In this document: positions 11,668-22,651 of the stretch, piece after piece
Layout: each line of letters starts with the position of its first letter
How positions within the stretch are numbered: the first letter of the stretch is position 1
From: Rutidosis leptorrhynchoides
Lineage: Eukaryota; Streptophyta; Magnoliopsida; Asterales; Asteraceae
Length of the DNA stretch: 64,000 nt
Assembly: GCF_046630445.1 (NCBI RefSeq)
Contig: NC_092333.1
Span: 333,819,501 to 333,883,500, forward strand
Direction of reading: 5' to 3'
Program-made: the position numbers and the translations under genes
The notes under the pieces: model-generated
The model's input: the letters and a program-made list of their open reading frames with translations, nothing else
Database searches by the model: none
What the model was told of the DNA's origin: nothing

Positions 11668-13042
11668 TGATGTGTGAAATGAGGTTATAATATTTATAAA
11701 CTAGAAGTTACCAATTAAAAGATTACCACACAACTACGGACAGTGTACCCGATCGTACAATAGTATAGTTTGGTAAAATCCGGGTATCGTTCCAAGGACA
11801 GTATGGATGTAATTTAACATTGTAACTAAATTGTAATTAAGTAACAAGATTAATTAAGAAAGCAAATAATGAGCAAATAAGTAAAAACGGGTTTTCCGTT
11901 TAATGAACGGAATGTCAAAAGCAATAATAATAACTAAAATGATTAAATAAAACAAGTAGCAAAAAAACAAATACCAAGATGAGACAAATGTACGTTGAAT
12001 TATTAAGATTAAAACCTAGTTAATTTTAGGCTTAAGACCTAATAGATAGTTTAATGTGGTTAATTAAACATAGATTATAGTTACTAGCTATAACCCTCAC
12101 CATTATTTCAATGTGATTTTAATACCAATTAAACTTATTAATATGGTTAATTAAATAAATTCAATTGATAATTTAGTTTTACTAATAAGAGTAATCCTAG
12201 TGATGTGCTATTCAAAACTCTCATTATGTCATTAATATAAATCTAATTAATCAAACAGTGGTAAATTATTAAGCTCAAGACAGTAACAGTTAATCAGAGA
12301 TTCTGTCAAACTAACCAATACAAAAGTAATCCAACGGTACGAGTATTTAGTCTAAGAAAACATATAAACACTAGCCAATAACTTGAGTCAAACACATATT
12401 CAAATCAGTGTAATACAAATAAATCATCATTGCATCACCAAATAATAAATCTGAATGTAACAATTTTGATATGCGAATAATAATCTCAAGAATATGATAT
12501 AAAGTAATAGAAACGATTAACCAGAATTAAAATCTTGTAAACTTCTTGGCTATCTTCTATATGTGACCAGTCGCAACTAAAACAAAATGAGTTGTCTTCT
12601 TCTCTTTTGCCTTGCCAACGTGGACAAACAACTAGGGTGGTCACCTCTTCCTTGCTTCTCTTTTTCGTTGACCAACAACACTAAATATCATATATAATTC
12701 ATTAAATTATTTCTTGATTAATTAACTTCTTGATTTAATTTCAATTAAATATAACAAGAAAACCAAAACTCCTTAATTAATCTGAAACTTCATAATATTA
12801 TGCTTGATTTCAGTATCCAAAGAGTCATCAATACTTAAAAATAATCTGAAATCAATTATAATTCATTAAAGTATCGAAACTTCATAATATTGACTAAAAT
12901 CATATAAATTATGCTTGATAACGTTAAAATACATTTTTCTTCATTTTATCCATTTTTATATGTTGAAGTACTTAAAATGAATTTAAAATGCTAAAATAAC
13001 TCCTTAAAATGTATTCAAAAACATGTATAATTTAGGAGTTAT
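11668..13042 (-). repeat. Solo LTR, Athila/Tat type, reverse orientation
   Basis: The plus-strand ends are TGATGTGTGAAA and TTATCA; the last two bases (CA) are displaced to 17014-17015 by the Copia-2 insertion. CCCAG flanks both sides (11663-11667 and 17016-17020), a 5-bp target duplication. No coding region or second LTR lies between, so this is a solo LTR of about 1.38 kb left by LTR-LTR recombination. On the minus strand its 3' part reads CTTGGAACGATACCCGG... and ends ACACATCA, like the 3' part of the Athila LTR at 46310-46513. That sets the orientation and suggests the lineage. Confidence 0.8.
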
Positions 13043-13347
13043 TGTTGGAACAATTTGGACTTGGTTATGGGATATGACCGAGTAAAAAGGCACGTGTTTG
13101 AAGTTGTTCCAGTCACCTATTCTGTTGGATCATGGGTTTAGTGTAGTCGATAAATTAGCTAGCACTTATTTACTTTTATTATAAATAGTAGTTGTTGCAT
13201 TTACGTTTCAATCAAGAGAGTTGTAACTCCAGTAAATGTTGTGTGAAATAAGATTCAGAAAATTGCCCCATCTTGCCTATTCAATCTTTCATTCGTACAC
13301 ACATCTTTTGTTCAATATTTATTTATACTTGTTGATCACGTCCATCA
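13043..13347 (+). repeat. Copia-2 5' LTR
   Basis: 305 bp with TG...CA ends and a TATAAATA box at 13180-13187. Compared with the 3' LTR it has several substitutions, for example TTATGGGAT against TTGTGGGAT. Confidence 0.95.
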
Positions 13348-13348
13348 A

Positions 13349-13361
13349 TTGGTATCAAGAG
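13349..13361 (+). other. Copia-2 primer-binding site
   Basis: TTGGTATCAAGAG lies just after the 5' LTR and matches the initiator-Met tRNA type of primer site with small changes. Confidence 0.75.
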
Positions 13362-13395
13362 GTTGGTTTTTGCCAAATATTCACGAATAGAAGAT

Positions 13396-13971
13396 ATGTC
13401 GATCGTGTCACATGTTGCAAAAGAAGGAAGCATTGTCCCGTTTCAATGCCTGATGGTAACCTCAACAAATTATACCACATGGACGATCCGTTTGGAAGCG
13501 ATTATGGATGCTCATGGGTTATGGTAGGCTGTTGAACCACAAGACGGAGATACCGTAGACGAGAAGAAGAGTAAGTCAGCAAGGGCTTTCATCTTCCAGG
13601 GGGTACCGGAAGATATACTTCTTCAGGTGGCGAAACATAAAACAGCAAAGGAGGTATGGGAGTCATTGAAGACAAGGTATCTTGGTGCTGAACGTGTACA
13701 GAAGGCGAGACTACACACCCTCAAGAGTGAATTTGAGGCCCTTAAAATGAAGGACGGAGAGTCCATTGACGAGTTTGCAGGGAAACTAAGTGGCATGATC
13801 TCAAAGTATAACAGTCTCGGGGCTACACTAGAAGATAGCATACTAGTGAGGAAACTACTTGACTCAGTCCCAGATAAGTTTCTTCAACTGGTAGCATCTA
13901 TGGAACAGTACTCTGATGTTGATAAAATGCCATTCGAAGAGTCCTTAACCGATTGTACAAGATTGAACTAA
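13396..13971 (+). pseudogene. Copia-2 gag fragment
   Basis: The frame opens at ATG 13396 in the usual copia gag start context (VPFQCLMVTSTNYTTWTIRL). It has a premature TAG at 13525-13527, then the gag core (TAKEVWESLKTRYLG, DEFAGKLSGM, LLDSVPDKF). The gag sequence stops near 13950, where a deletion joins it directly to the pre-integrase region. The Cys-His knuckle and the protease are absent. Confidence 0.88.
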
Positions 13972-16665
13972 AGATTTCACGACCAGTGTGTTTGATGATG
14001 AATATTGAGCATGATGCTTGGGTTTGGCACGCTAGATTAGGACACGTTAACTTTCGTGTCCTTGAGTCAATGGGTAAAAAAGATTTGGTGCGGGGTGTAC
14101 CAAAGGTAAGACATCCAACTCAGGTTTGTGAAGGATGTATGGTGGGGAAACAATCAAGACGACCGTTTCCAAAAGAAGCTAGTTGGCGTGCATCTCATCC
14201 ACTCGAGCAGGTCTACGCAGACCTTTGTAGACCCATAACACCACCAACGTTGGGAGGTAATCGATATTTCTTGTTAATTGTCGATGATTATAGTTGTTAT
14301 ATGTGGGTTTACATGTTGAAGTCAAAAGATGAGGCATTTGAAAGATTTAAAATCTTTAAACAGCAAATCGAAAGAGAAACATCATTAAAATTATTGGGGC
14401 TTCGAACTGACCGTGGAGGGGAGTTTACCTCCAACTTGTTTTCTAATTTTTATGAACAGGAAGGGATTAAAAGACAGCTTACAGCGCCCTATGCACCTCA
14501 ACAAAATGGTGTAGTAGAGCGCCGAAATCGTACCATTTTAGAGGCCACAAGATCCATGTTAAAAGCAATGGAAGTACCTGACTATATGTGGGGAGAGGCA
14601 GTACGACATGCTGTCTACATTTTAAACAGAGTTCCAACTAAAGGCGTGAAGAACATGACGCCATATGAAGCATTAAAAGGGAACAAGCCAACTCTTGAGC
14701 ATTTGAAAGTCTTCGGGTGTACTGGATATGTAAAAAAGTCAGAGAACCAAACCGCAAAGCTAAGAGATCGAAGTGTTTCAATGGTGTACTTGGGCGTGCA
14801 ACCTGGGAGTAAAGCTTATCGGATGTTTAACCCACGAGAAAATAAGGTGGGTGTGGCTCGAAATGTGATCTTTGATGAAACAAAGAAATGGGAATGGAAG
14901 CTTGTTGAAACCGAGTGCAAGGACAGTGTTTTTAATCAAAACAGTAGTGTTTATAATTTATGTGGTGTAGAATAAAGGAGTTTAAATGCAGGGCCTTCAA
15001 ACAATGATCAAACAGAAGACACTAGTTGGAATGAAAGCATTAGTACACCACACCAAATCACAAGTCAACCTGAAGAAATGGAGCAGAATAATGATAAATC
15101 TCAAACAGGCTCATTTGAGTCATCAGCAGCGTCCAGAAAGAGTGTCAAATCTTCGGTACATGTTCACACACCTACTCGTAAACGACAGCCTCCGCATTGG
15201 TTGGAAGATTATGTTAGTGGTGAAGGCTTATCAAAAGATGAGCTAATGTTTGTAGGTGAACAACCCGCATCTTTTAAAGAAGCTGAAAATGAATGTGCGT
15301 GGAAGAAAGCCATGGCCGCCGAGATAAACTCAATTGAAAAAAATGGTACATGGGAGCTGACATGCTTACCAAAAGGTCACAAGTCAATTGGACTTAGGTG
15401 GGTGTACAAGGTAAAGAAAGATGCTGATGGAAATCTTGTAAAGTACAAAGTTCGGTTGGTAGCTAAAGGGTACTTTCAAAGAATGGTGGTGGAATATAAT
15501 GAAGTTTTCGGGCCTGTTGCACTTCTCGAAACTATCAGAATGGTCCTAGCAATAGCAGCCCTGAAAGAGAAGGAACACATGGTATACCGTCTGATCAAGG
15601 CCCTATATGGGTTACGTCAAGCAGCTCGGGCTTGGAACATATGCTTAGATAAGGTGATCAGAGATATGGGACTCCAAATATGCGTTCACAAACAAGCTAT
15701 GTATAAGGTTTGCAACGCGAACTCTATATTGATTATTGGTGTCTATGTGGATGATTTGATAGTAACGGGATCAAGTGAAAAATTTTAGAGAACGGATGAT
15801 GCAAACGTTTGAAATGAGCGATTTGGGCAAGCTATCATATTATTTCGGAATAGAGGTGAAGCAGAAGGATAATGCAATTAAACTCTCACAAGCTGCTTAT
15901 GCAAAGAAAGTGTTACAACGAGCAGGTATGTGGGAATGCAATGCTGCGAAATTCCCAATGGAGGAAAAATTCAGCTTATCTAGTGATGAAGGAGGAAAAC
16001 TTGTTGATGCAACGAATTATCGAGGTTTGATAGGTCGCCTGAGGTACTTGGTACATACAAGACCCGATCTCGCGTATTCTGTTGGTGTGGTTAGCCGTTA
16101 TATGCAAGTGCCTAAAGAGAAACACTTGAAAGCTGTTAAACAGATTCTGCAATACATAAAAGGAACATTACACTATGGTATCTCTTACGGGCGAGGAGGA
16201 AATGAAAAGCTAACGGGTTACAATGATAGCAGCCATGGAATGGATCTCGATGATCGAAAGGGTACTACCGGAATGATATTTTACCTCGGAAATAGCACGA
16301 TTACCTGGGCATCACAGAAGCAACACACGGTTGCTTTATCATCATGTGAGGTGGATTTTATGGCTGCAACATCTGCAGCTTGTCAAGCTAAATGGCTGCA
16401 GAATTTACTTAACGATTTGACGGGCTGGGGTAGCTCAAGAGTGACTTTCTTGGTAGATAATAGGTCAGTGATTGATTTGATGAAGAACTCCGTGTTTCAT
16501 GGTAGGAGCAAGCATATAGACACACGTTATCACTTTATCCGAGAATGTGTAGAGAAAGAGCTAGTTGCAGTTGAACATGTTAGTGGAGAAGAGCAAAAGG
16601 CTGATATTTTAACTAAGGCATTACCTCGGGTCAATTTACTAAGATGCGAGACTTGTTGGGCATGA
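13953..16665 (+). pseudogene. Copia-2 integrase-RT-RNase H remnant
   Basis: The sequence begins in the GAG-pre-integrase zinc region (WHARLGHVNF ... CEGCMVGKQ), then the integrase core with RTDRGGEF and QQNGVVERRN. An in-frame TAA lies at 14973-14975. Reverse transcriptase resumes in the same frame (WVYKVKKDADGN) but a deletion near 15570-15585 joins AIAALKEKE to HMVYRLIKALYG. The segment that normally carries the first catalytic aspartate (DVKTAFLNG in Copia-1) is missing. YVDD is present near 15745. A frameshift near 15775-15790 moves the rest, through RNase H, to another frame. Without the first aspartate the RT must be inactive. Confidence 0.9.
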
Positions 16666-16703
16666 AGAACCTCGAGTAACCAAGTTGAAATTGAGGGGGT
16701 GAT

Positions 16704-17008
16704 TGTTGGAACAATTTGGACTTGGTTGTGGGATATGACCGAGTAAAAAGGCACGTGTTTGAAGTTGTTCCAGTCACCTATTCTGTTGGATCATGGGTTT
16801 AGTGTAGTCGATAAATTAGCTAGCACTTATTTACTTTTATTATAAATAGTAGTTGTTGCATTTACGTTTCAATCAAGAGAGTTGTAACTCCAGTAAAAGT
16901 TGTGTGAAATTAAATTCAGAAAATTGCCCCATCTTGCCTGTTCAATCTTTCATTCGTACACATATCTTTTGTTCAATATTTATTTATACTTGTTGATCAC
17001 GTCCATCA
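16704..17008 (+). repeat. Copia-2 3' LTR
   Basis: 305 bp, with TATAAATA at 16841-16848. The purine tract TTGAGGGGGTGAT immediately precedes it (16691-16703), the expected plus-strand primer. GTTAT follows it. Confidence 0.95.
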
Positions 17009-17020
17009 GTTATCACCCAG

Positions 17021-17090
17021 TGATAATGTGTCTAACTGACTTTGGCTGAATCGTTTGTTGTTTCTCAATCCATTGAAAACAAGTTAAAAC
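17021..17090 (+). pseudogene. Degraded ORF of unknown family, 3' end
   Basis: When the solo LTR and Copia-2 are skipped, the frame open at 11666 continues here for a few codons and stops at about 17036. The remaining bases up to the start of Gypsy-A old are noncoding flank. This continuity is the best evidence that 10525-11667 was once part of a gene. Confidence 0.5.
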
Positions 17091-17293
17091 TGTAGTGACC
17101 CGAACTTTTCCATGTTTATATATATTAAATAAAATTTTTATTTACATGATTAAGTGTTTCCGACATGTTAAGCAATCAAACTTGTTAAGACTTGATTAAT
17201 TCAAATAGGTTTCATATAGACAATTGACCACCCAAGTTTACCGGTGATTCACAAACGTTAAAACTTGTAAAAATTGTATGATGTCATATATAT

Positions 17294-17366
<73 letters not shown>

Positions 17367-17409
17367 ACATGGTATTATGATAAGTAAACATATCATTAAG
17401 TATATTAAC
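17091..17409 (+). repeat. Gypsy-A old 5' LTR, left piece
   Basis: It starts TGTAGTGACCCGAACTTTTC and aligns with the first part of the young LTR. It contains a long (TA)n microsatellite at about 17286-17362 where the young copy has only a short TA run. It ends TTAAC, the target duplication of the young copy, and continues at 39239. Confidence 0.9.
17286..17362. repeat. (TA)n microsatellite
   Basis: A nearly uninterrupted TA dinucleotide run inside the old LTR. The matching site in the young LTR near 17605-17628 is far shorter, so it expanded after the copies separated. Confidence 0.95.
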
Positions 17410-20400
17410 TGTAGTGACCCGAACTTTTCCATGTTTATATATATTAATTGAGATTGATATTTACATGATTAAATGTTTCCAACATGTTAAGCAATCAAAC
17501 TTGTTAAGACTTGATTAATTGAAATATGTTTCATATAGACAATTGACCACCCAAGTTGACCGGTGATTCACGAACGTTAAAACTTGTAAAAACTATATGA
17601 TGACATATATATATGGATATATATATAGTTAACATGATACTATGATAAGTAAACATATCATTAAGTATATTAACAATGAACTACATATGTAAAAACAAGA
17701 CTACTAACTTAATAATTTTTTAAACGAGACATATATGTAACGATTATCGTTGTAAAGACATTTAATGTATATATATCATATTAAGAGATATTCATACATG
17801 ATAATATCATGATAATATAATAATTTAAAATCTCATTTAATATTATAAACATTGGGTTAACAACATTTAACAAGATCGTTAACCTAAAGGTTTCAAAACA
17901 ACACTTACATGTAACAACTAACGATGACTTAACGACTCAGTTAAAATGTATATACATGTAGTGTTTTAATATGTATTTATACACTTTTGAAAGACTTCAA
18001 TACACTTATCAAAATACTTCTACTTAACAAAAATGCTTACAATTACATCCTCGTTCAGTTTCATCAACAATTCTACTCGTATGCACCCGTATTCGTACTC
18101 GTACAATACACAGCTTTTAGATGTATGTACTATTGGTATATACACTCCAATTATCAGCTCTTTGCAGCCCATGTGAGTCACCTAACACATGTGGGAACCA
18201 TCATTTGGCAACTAGCATGAAATATCTCATAAAATTACAAAAATATGAGTAATCATTCATGACTTATTTACATGAAAACAAAATTACATATCCTTTATAT
18301 CTAATCCATACACCAACGACCAAAAACACCTACAAACACTTTCATTCTTCAATTTTATTCATCTAATTGATCTCTCTCAAGTTCTATCTTCAAGTTCTAA
18401 GTGTTCTTCATATATTCTACAAGTTCTAGTTACATAAAATCAAGAATACTTTCAAGTTTGCTAGCTCACTTCCAATCTTGTAAGGTGATCATCCAACCTC
18501 AAGAAATCTTTTTTTCTTACAGTAGGTTATAATTCTAATACAAGGTAATAATCATATTCAAACTTTGGTTCAATTTCTATAACTATAACAATCTTATTTC
18601 AAGTGATGATCTTACTTGAACTTGTTTTCGTGTCATGATTCTGCTTCAATAACTTCGAGCCATCCAAGGATCCGTTGAAGCTAGATCCAATTTTCTCTTT
18701 TCCAGTAGGTTTATCCAAGGAACTTAAGGTAGTAATGATGTTCATAACATCAATCGATTCATACATATAAAGCTATCTTATTCGAAGGTTTAAACTTGTA
18801 ATCACTAGAACATAGTTTAGTTAATTATAAACTTGTTCGCAAACAAAAGTTAATCCTTCTAACTTGACTTTTAAAATCAACTAAACACATGTTCTATATC
18901 TATATGATATGCTAACTTAATGATTTAAAACCTGGAAACACGAAAAACACCGTAAAATCGGATTTACGCCGTCGTAGTAACACCGCGGGCTGTTTTGGGT
19001 TAGTTAATTAAAAACTATGATAAACTTTGATTTAAAAGTTGTTATTCTGAGAAAATGATTTTTATTATGAACATGAAATTATATCCAAAAATTATGGTTA
19101 AACTCAAAGTGGAAGTATGTTTTCTAAAATGGTCATCTAGACGTCGTTCTTTCGACTGAAATGACTACCTTTACAAAAATGACTTGTAACTTATTTTTCT
19201 GACTATAAAACTATACTTTTTCTGTTTAGATTCATAAAATAGAGTTCAATATGAAACCATAGCAATTTGATTCACTCAAAACGGATTTAAAATGAAGAAG
19301 TTATGGGTAAAACAAGATTGGATAATTTTTCTCATTTTAGCTACGTGAAAATTGGTAACAAATCTATTCCAACCATAACTTAATCAACTTGTATTGTATA
19401 TTATGTAATCTTGAGATACCATAGACACGTATACAATGTTTCGACCTATCATGTCGACACATCTATATATATTTCGGAACAACCATAGACACTCTATATG
19501 TGAATGTTGGAGTTAGCTATACAGGGTTGAGGTTGATTCCAAAATATATATAGTTTGAGTTGTGATCAATACTGAGATACGTATACACTGGGTCGTGGAT
19601 TGATTCAAGATAATATTTATTGATTTATTTCTGTACATCTAACTGTGGACAACTAGTTGTAGGTTATTAACGAGGACAGCTGACTTAATAAACTTAAAAC
19701 ATCAAAATATATTAAAAGTGTTGTAAATATATTTTTAACATACTTTGATATATATATGTATATATTGTTATAGGTTCGTGAATCAACCAGTGGCCAAGTC
19801 TTACTTCCCGACGAAGTAAAAATCTGTGAAAGTGAGTTATAGTCCCACTTTTAAAATCTAATATTTTTGGGATGAGAATACATGCAGGTTTTATAAATGA
19901 TTTACAAAATAGACACAAGTACGTGAAACTACATTCTATGGTTGAATTATCGAAATCGAATATGCCCCTTTTTTATTAAGTCTGGTAATCTAAGAATTAG
20001 GGAACAGACACCCTAATTGACGCGAATCCTAAAGATAGATCTATTGGGCCTAACAAACCCCATCCAAAGTACTGGATGCTTTAGTACTTCGAAATTTATA
20101 TCATATCCGAAGGGTGTCCCGGAATGATGGGGATATTCTTATATATGCATCTTGTTAATGTCGGTTACCAGGTGTTCACCATATGAATGATTTTTATCTC
20201 TATGTATGGAATGTGTATTGAAATATGAAATCTTGTGGTCTATTATTATGATTTGATATATATAGGTTAAACCTATAACTCACCAACATTTTTGTTGACG
20301 TTTTAAGCATGTTTATTCTCAGGTGATTATTAAGAGCTTCCACTATCGCATACTTAAATAAGGACGAGATTTGGAGTCCATGCTTGTATGATATTGTGTA

Positions 20401-20665
20401 AAAACTGCATTCAAGAAACTTATTTTGTTGTAACATATTTGTATTGTAAACCATTATGTAATGGTCGTGTGCAAACAGGATATTTTAGATTATCATTATT
20501 TGATAATCTACGTAAAGCTTTTTTAACCTTTATTGATGAAATAAAGGTTATGGTTTGTTTTAAAATGAATGCAGTCTTTGAAAAACGTCTCATATAGAGG
20601 TCAAAACCTCGCAACGAAATCAATTAATATGGAACGTTTTTAATCAATAAGAACGGGACATTTCA
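17410..20665 (+). repeat. Gypsy-A young 5' LTR
   Basis: 3,256 bp that align with 35982-39238 with scattered substitutions and a few small length changes. It is noncoding. Exon-junction-like AAGGTAATA near 18543 might be a splice donor for the downstream accessory ORFs; this is speculative. Confidence 0.93.
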
Positions 20666-20666
20666 G

Positions 20667-20679
20667 TTGGTATCCGAGC
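20667..20679 (+). other. Gypsy-A young primer-binding site
   Basis: TTGGTATCCGAGC begins two bases after the LTR. It is the Met-tRNA type with one substitution, shared exactly by the old copy at 42245-42257. Confidence 0.85.
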
Positions 20680-20873
20680 GTTGGTCTTAGAGAACCAGAA
20701 TTTTGCATTAGTGTGTCTTATCGAGTTTGTTAGGATGCATTAGTGAGTCTGGACTTCGACCGTGTTTACTTGAAAAATGATTGCTTAACATTTTTGTTGG
20801 AAACTATATATTTTTAACATGTGAATATTATGTGATATATTAATCTCTTAACGCGTTTGATATTATGTGATAG

Positions 20874-21488
20874 ATGTCTACCTCTAGAACAAGTCCCATT
20901 GACTCACCTAATAATAATGAAGAGTCAAATGTAAATTGGAATGATTCGTGGACTGATTCACAAGTTCCCGAAGAGGAACCGGAAGAAGAGTTGGAACCGG
21001 AAGAAGAATCGGAACCGGAAGAAGAATCGGAACCGGATGAAGAAATAGAACCGGTGGGGGAAATAATAAAACGGTTAAGTAAAAGAAAATCCTCAACCAA
21101 CCGACCAAGGTTAATTATGGTCAATGGTGTTTCCGCCAAGGAAGCAAAATATTGGGAGGATTACCAATTCTCCGATGAATCGGATTCCGACGAGAATTCC
21201 GATGATGTTATAGAAATTACCCCAACTGAATTTAAAAAAGCAAAAGAAAATAATAAGGGAAAGGGCATAAAAATAGAGAAATCTAATTCCAACCCCGATG
21301 AACTTTATATGTATCGTCAACCCCCGAAGTCCTTAAGTTGTAACAATGACCCGGGAACCTCTAAACCACCAGGTTTTTCTAAACCAATGTGGAAAACGAC
21401 GGCTCGTATTAGGGGAACATCATATATCCCTAGAAACTTGGCAAAACGAACCAAAATCGAAGAAGAAGAAACAAGCGATTCGGAATAA
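20874..21488 (+). CDS. Acidic Glu/Pro-rich accessory protein of Gypsy-A
   Basis: An open 204-codon frame. Residues about 30-60 are tandem Glu/Pro units (EPEEES repeated), followed by a small basic patch (KRLSKRKSS), a second acidic Asp/Ser cluster (SDESDSDENSDD), a Lys-rich segment, and a conserved basic C-terminal region (KTTARIRGTSYIPRN, LAKRTK) ending in another acidic tail. No signal peptide or membrane segment is visible. The old copy at 42460-43047 keeps the same frame end to end, with length change in multiples of three, which supports real coding. The mixture of acidic and basic tracts would suit a nuclear or nucleic-acid or histone-associated protein, but I recognise no family. It is not gag: gag follows separately at 22652. 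Confidence 0.75.
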   Translation: MSTSRTSPIDSPNNNEESNVNWNDSWTDSQVPEEEPEEELEPEEESEPEEESEPDEEIEPVGEIIKRLSKRKSSTNRPRLIMVNGVSAKEAKYWEDYQFSDESDSDENSDDVIEITPTEFKKAKENNKGKGIKIEKSNSNPDELYMYRQPPKSLSCNNDPGTSKPPGFSKPMWKTTARIRGTSYIPRNLAKRTKIEEEETSDSE

Positions 21489-21599
21489 GATAGTTGTATT
21501 CGTGTGGTGTAATATATGTAATATAGTGTGCTTATGCTTTATGATATATGTAAAAATTGCTTGTATTAATAAGTATTTTTTTTTATGAATCTAACTCTT

Positions 21600-21612
21600 G
21601 TCTATTTTACAG
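21600..21612 (+). other. Candidate 3' splice site before the F-box ORF
   Basis: GTCTATTTTACAG lies 14 bases before the F-box ATG and has the pyrimidine-AG form of an acceptor. The old copy has the same feature (GTCTATTTTTACAG, 43159-43172). Splicing from a donor in the LTR or leader could explain how a downstream ORF is translated. No donor is proven. Confidence 0.35.
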
Positions 21613-21626
21613 TATAAAAACACAAA

Positions 21627-22310
21627 ATGGATAGACAACCCAATATTTTAAGAGACCTACCCGGAGACATGATTGATGAAATCTTGTCTAGAGTCGGTCA
21701 GAATTCTTCGGAACAACTATTTAAGGCGAGATCAGTTTGTAAGACATTCGAAGAACGTTCCAAGAATGCCTTGGTTTATAAAAGGCTTTCGTTCGAAAGA
21801 TGGGGGATATCACATTGGGAAATCCATAAGTTACGATGTGTTTACTTTGACGCATATATTGCGGGGAACCCAAATGCTATTTTACGCAATGGGTTAAGAA
21901 ATTATTTTGACTCAATATATCCGAATAATGGACTTCGTGATTTAGAAAAAGCGGCTAACATGCAACATAAAGAAGCATGTTATGCTTACGGATTAGTAAT
22001 GTTCGCTTCTCACCAAAGTGAGAACAAGAACATCGGGCTACAACTATTAAACAAAACGTTCCCACAAGTGACGGAGTCGGTAATTGGGGTAAGAAATGAG
22101 GTTTTTAGATTGTTACGGGACTGTTGGACATTACGTAACCCTCGTCCCTTTGACGACGTTACAACATGATGTCTTATCAATGGCCATAACGGTTATGTTC
22201 CACAAGACCAAGGATGAGAAGTAATCCTAGTAAAACCAGAATGCATGACTTGTTTCTGGACGTATGAATTACGTGTCTTTATTGCCTTTGCTGAACGACT
22301 TGTGTACTAG
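21627..22310 (+). pseudogene. F-box protein carried by Gypsy-A (young copy)
   Basis: An open 180-codon frame from ATG 21627 ends at TGA 22167-22169. The same frame continues with recognisable protein to TAG 22308-22310, with one further TGA at 22215-22217. Residues 8-50 have an F-box layout (LRDLPGDMIDEILSRVG ... VCKTFEERSKN). Residues about 75-140 contain a Sel1/TPR-like helix pair (GLRDLEKAANMQHKEACYAYG) after NPNAILRNGLRNYF. The tail beyond the stops has PECMTCFWTYELRVF. This combination resembles plant F-box proteins of the At2g35280 type, which lack the usual LRR or Kelch part. F-box proteins bind SKP1 in SCF ubiquitin ligases. Presence in two copies at the same place between LTR and gag suggests an old capture. 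Loss of the Cys tail may have made this copy defective. Confidence 0.75.
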
Positions 22311-22651
22311 CTAGAATTATCTTCACAACCATCTTGTATCAAATTTATTGTGTGCTATATTTCATGCTATATGTAAAATAAGCGGTATTGTAAGTTTGTA
22401 AAATATTGTGTAAAAGTTTGAACGCGAAATATTATTATAATCAGTTTTTCATATAGAATTGTAGTAGTTGAATTGTATATTAGCTACTAAGTATGAACTT
22501 AACGGGTAGGTACTACCCGAATTTAAACTTATAAAACGCTAATATGAAGAAAAAGCTTTTATAAATGAGTTCATATTATGCTACGAAATACTATTAACTA
22601 CTCTTAATATTCTGTATGATTAACTTGTTCCATTTGATTATTTTGAAGGAA

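Larger units (their letters stand above)
13043..17008 (+). mobile_element. Copia-2: short, internally deleted Ty1/copia element
   Basis: Two 305-bp LTRs (TGTTGG...TCCATCA), a Met-tRNA primer site, a polypurine tract and perfect GTTAT duplications (13038-13042, 17009-17013) define a 3.97-kb element. It is inserted two bases from the end of the solo LTR. It is shorter than usual for copia because the zinc knuckle and protease and part of reverse transcriptase are deleted. The LTRs differ at several sites, so it is older than Copia-1. Confidence 0.95.

Noticed and set aside
11668..13042. Mutator-type element with a 9-bp CCCAGTGAT duplication
   Set aside because: No terminal inverted repeats are visible; a 5-bp CCCAG duplication with TG...CA ends and an Athila-like LTR interior explains the sequence better.
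13236..13535. 99-codon frame spanning the Copia-2 LTR end and gag start
   Set aside because: It is out of frame with gag and crosses the primer-binding site.
19712..20623. Several short frames shared by both Gypsy-A LTRs
   Set aside because: They are duplicated with the LTR, change between copies by frameshift and carry no motif.
20840..21139. Ser/Gly-rich frame on the minus strand
   Set aside because: It is the mirror of the Glu/Pro-rich acidic ORF; the repeat arises from reading GAA/CCG codons backwards.
21627..22310. Ordinary host F-box gene caught between elements
   Set aside because: The ORF lies at the same internal place in two independent copies of the same element, so it belongs to the element.
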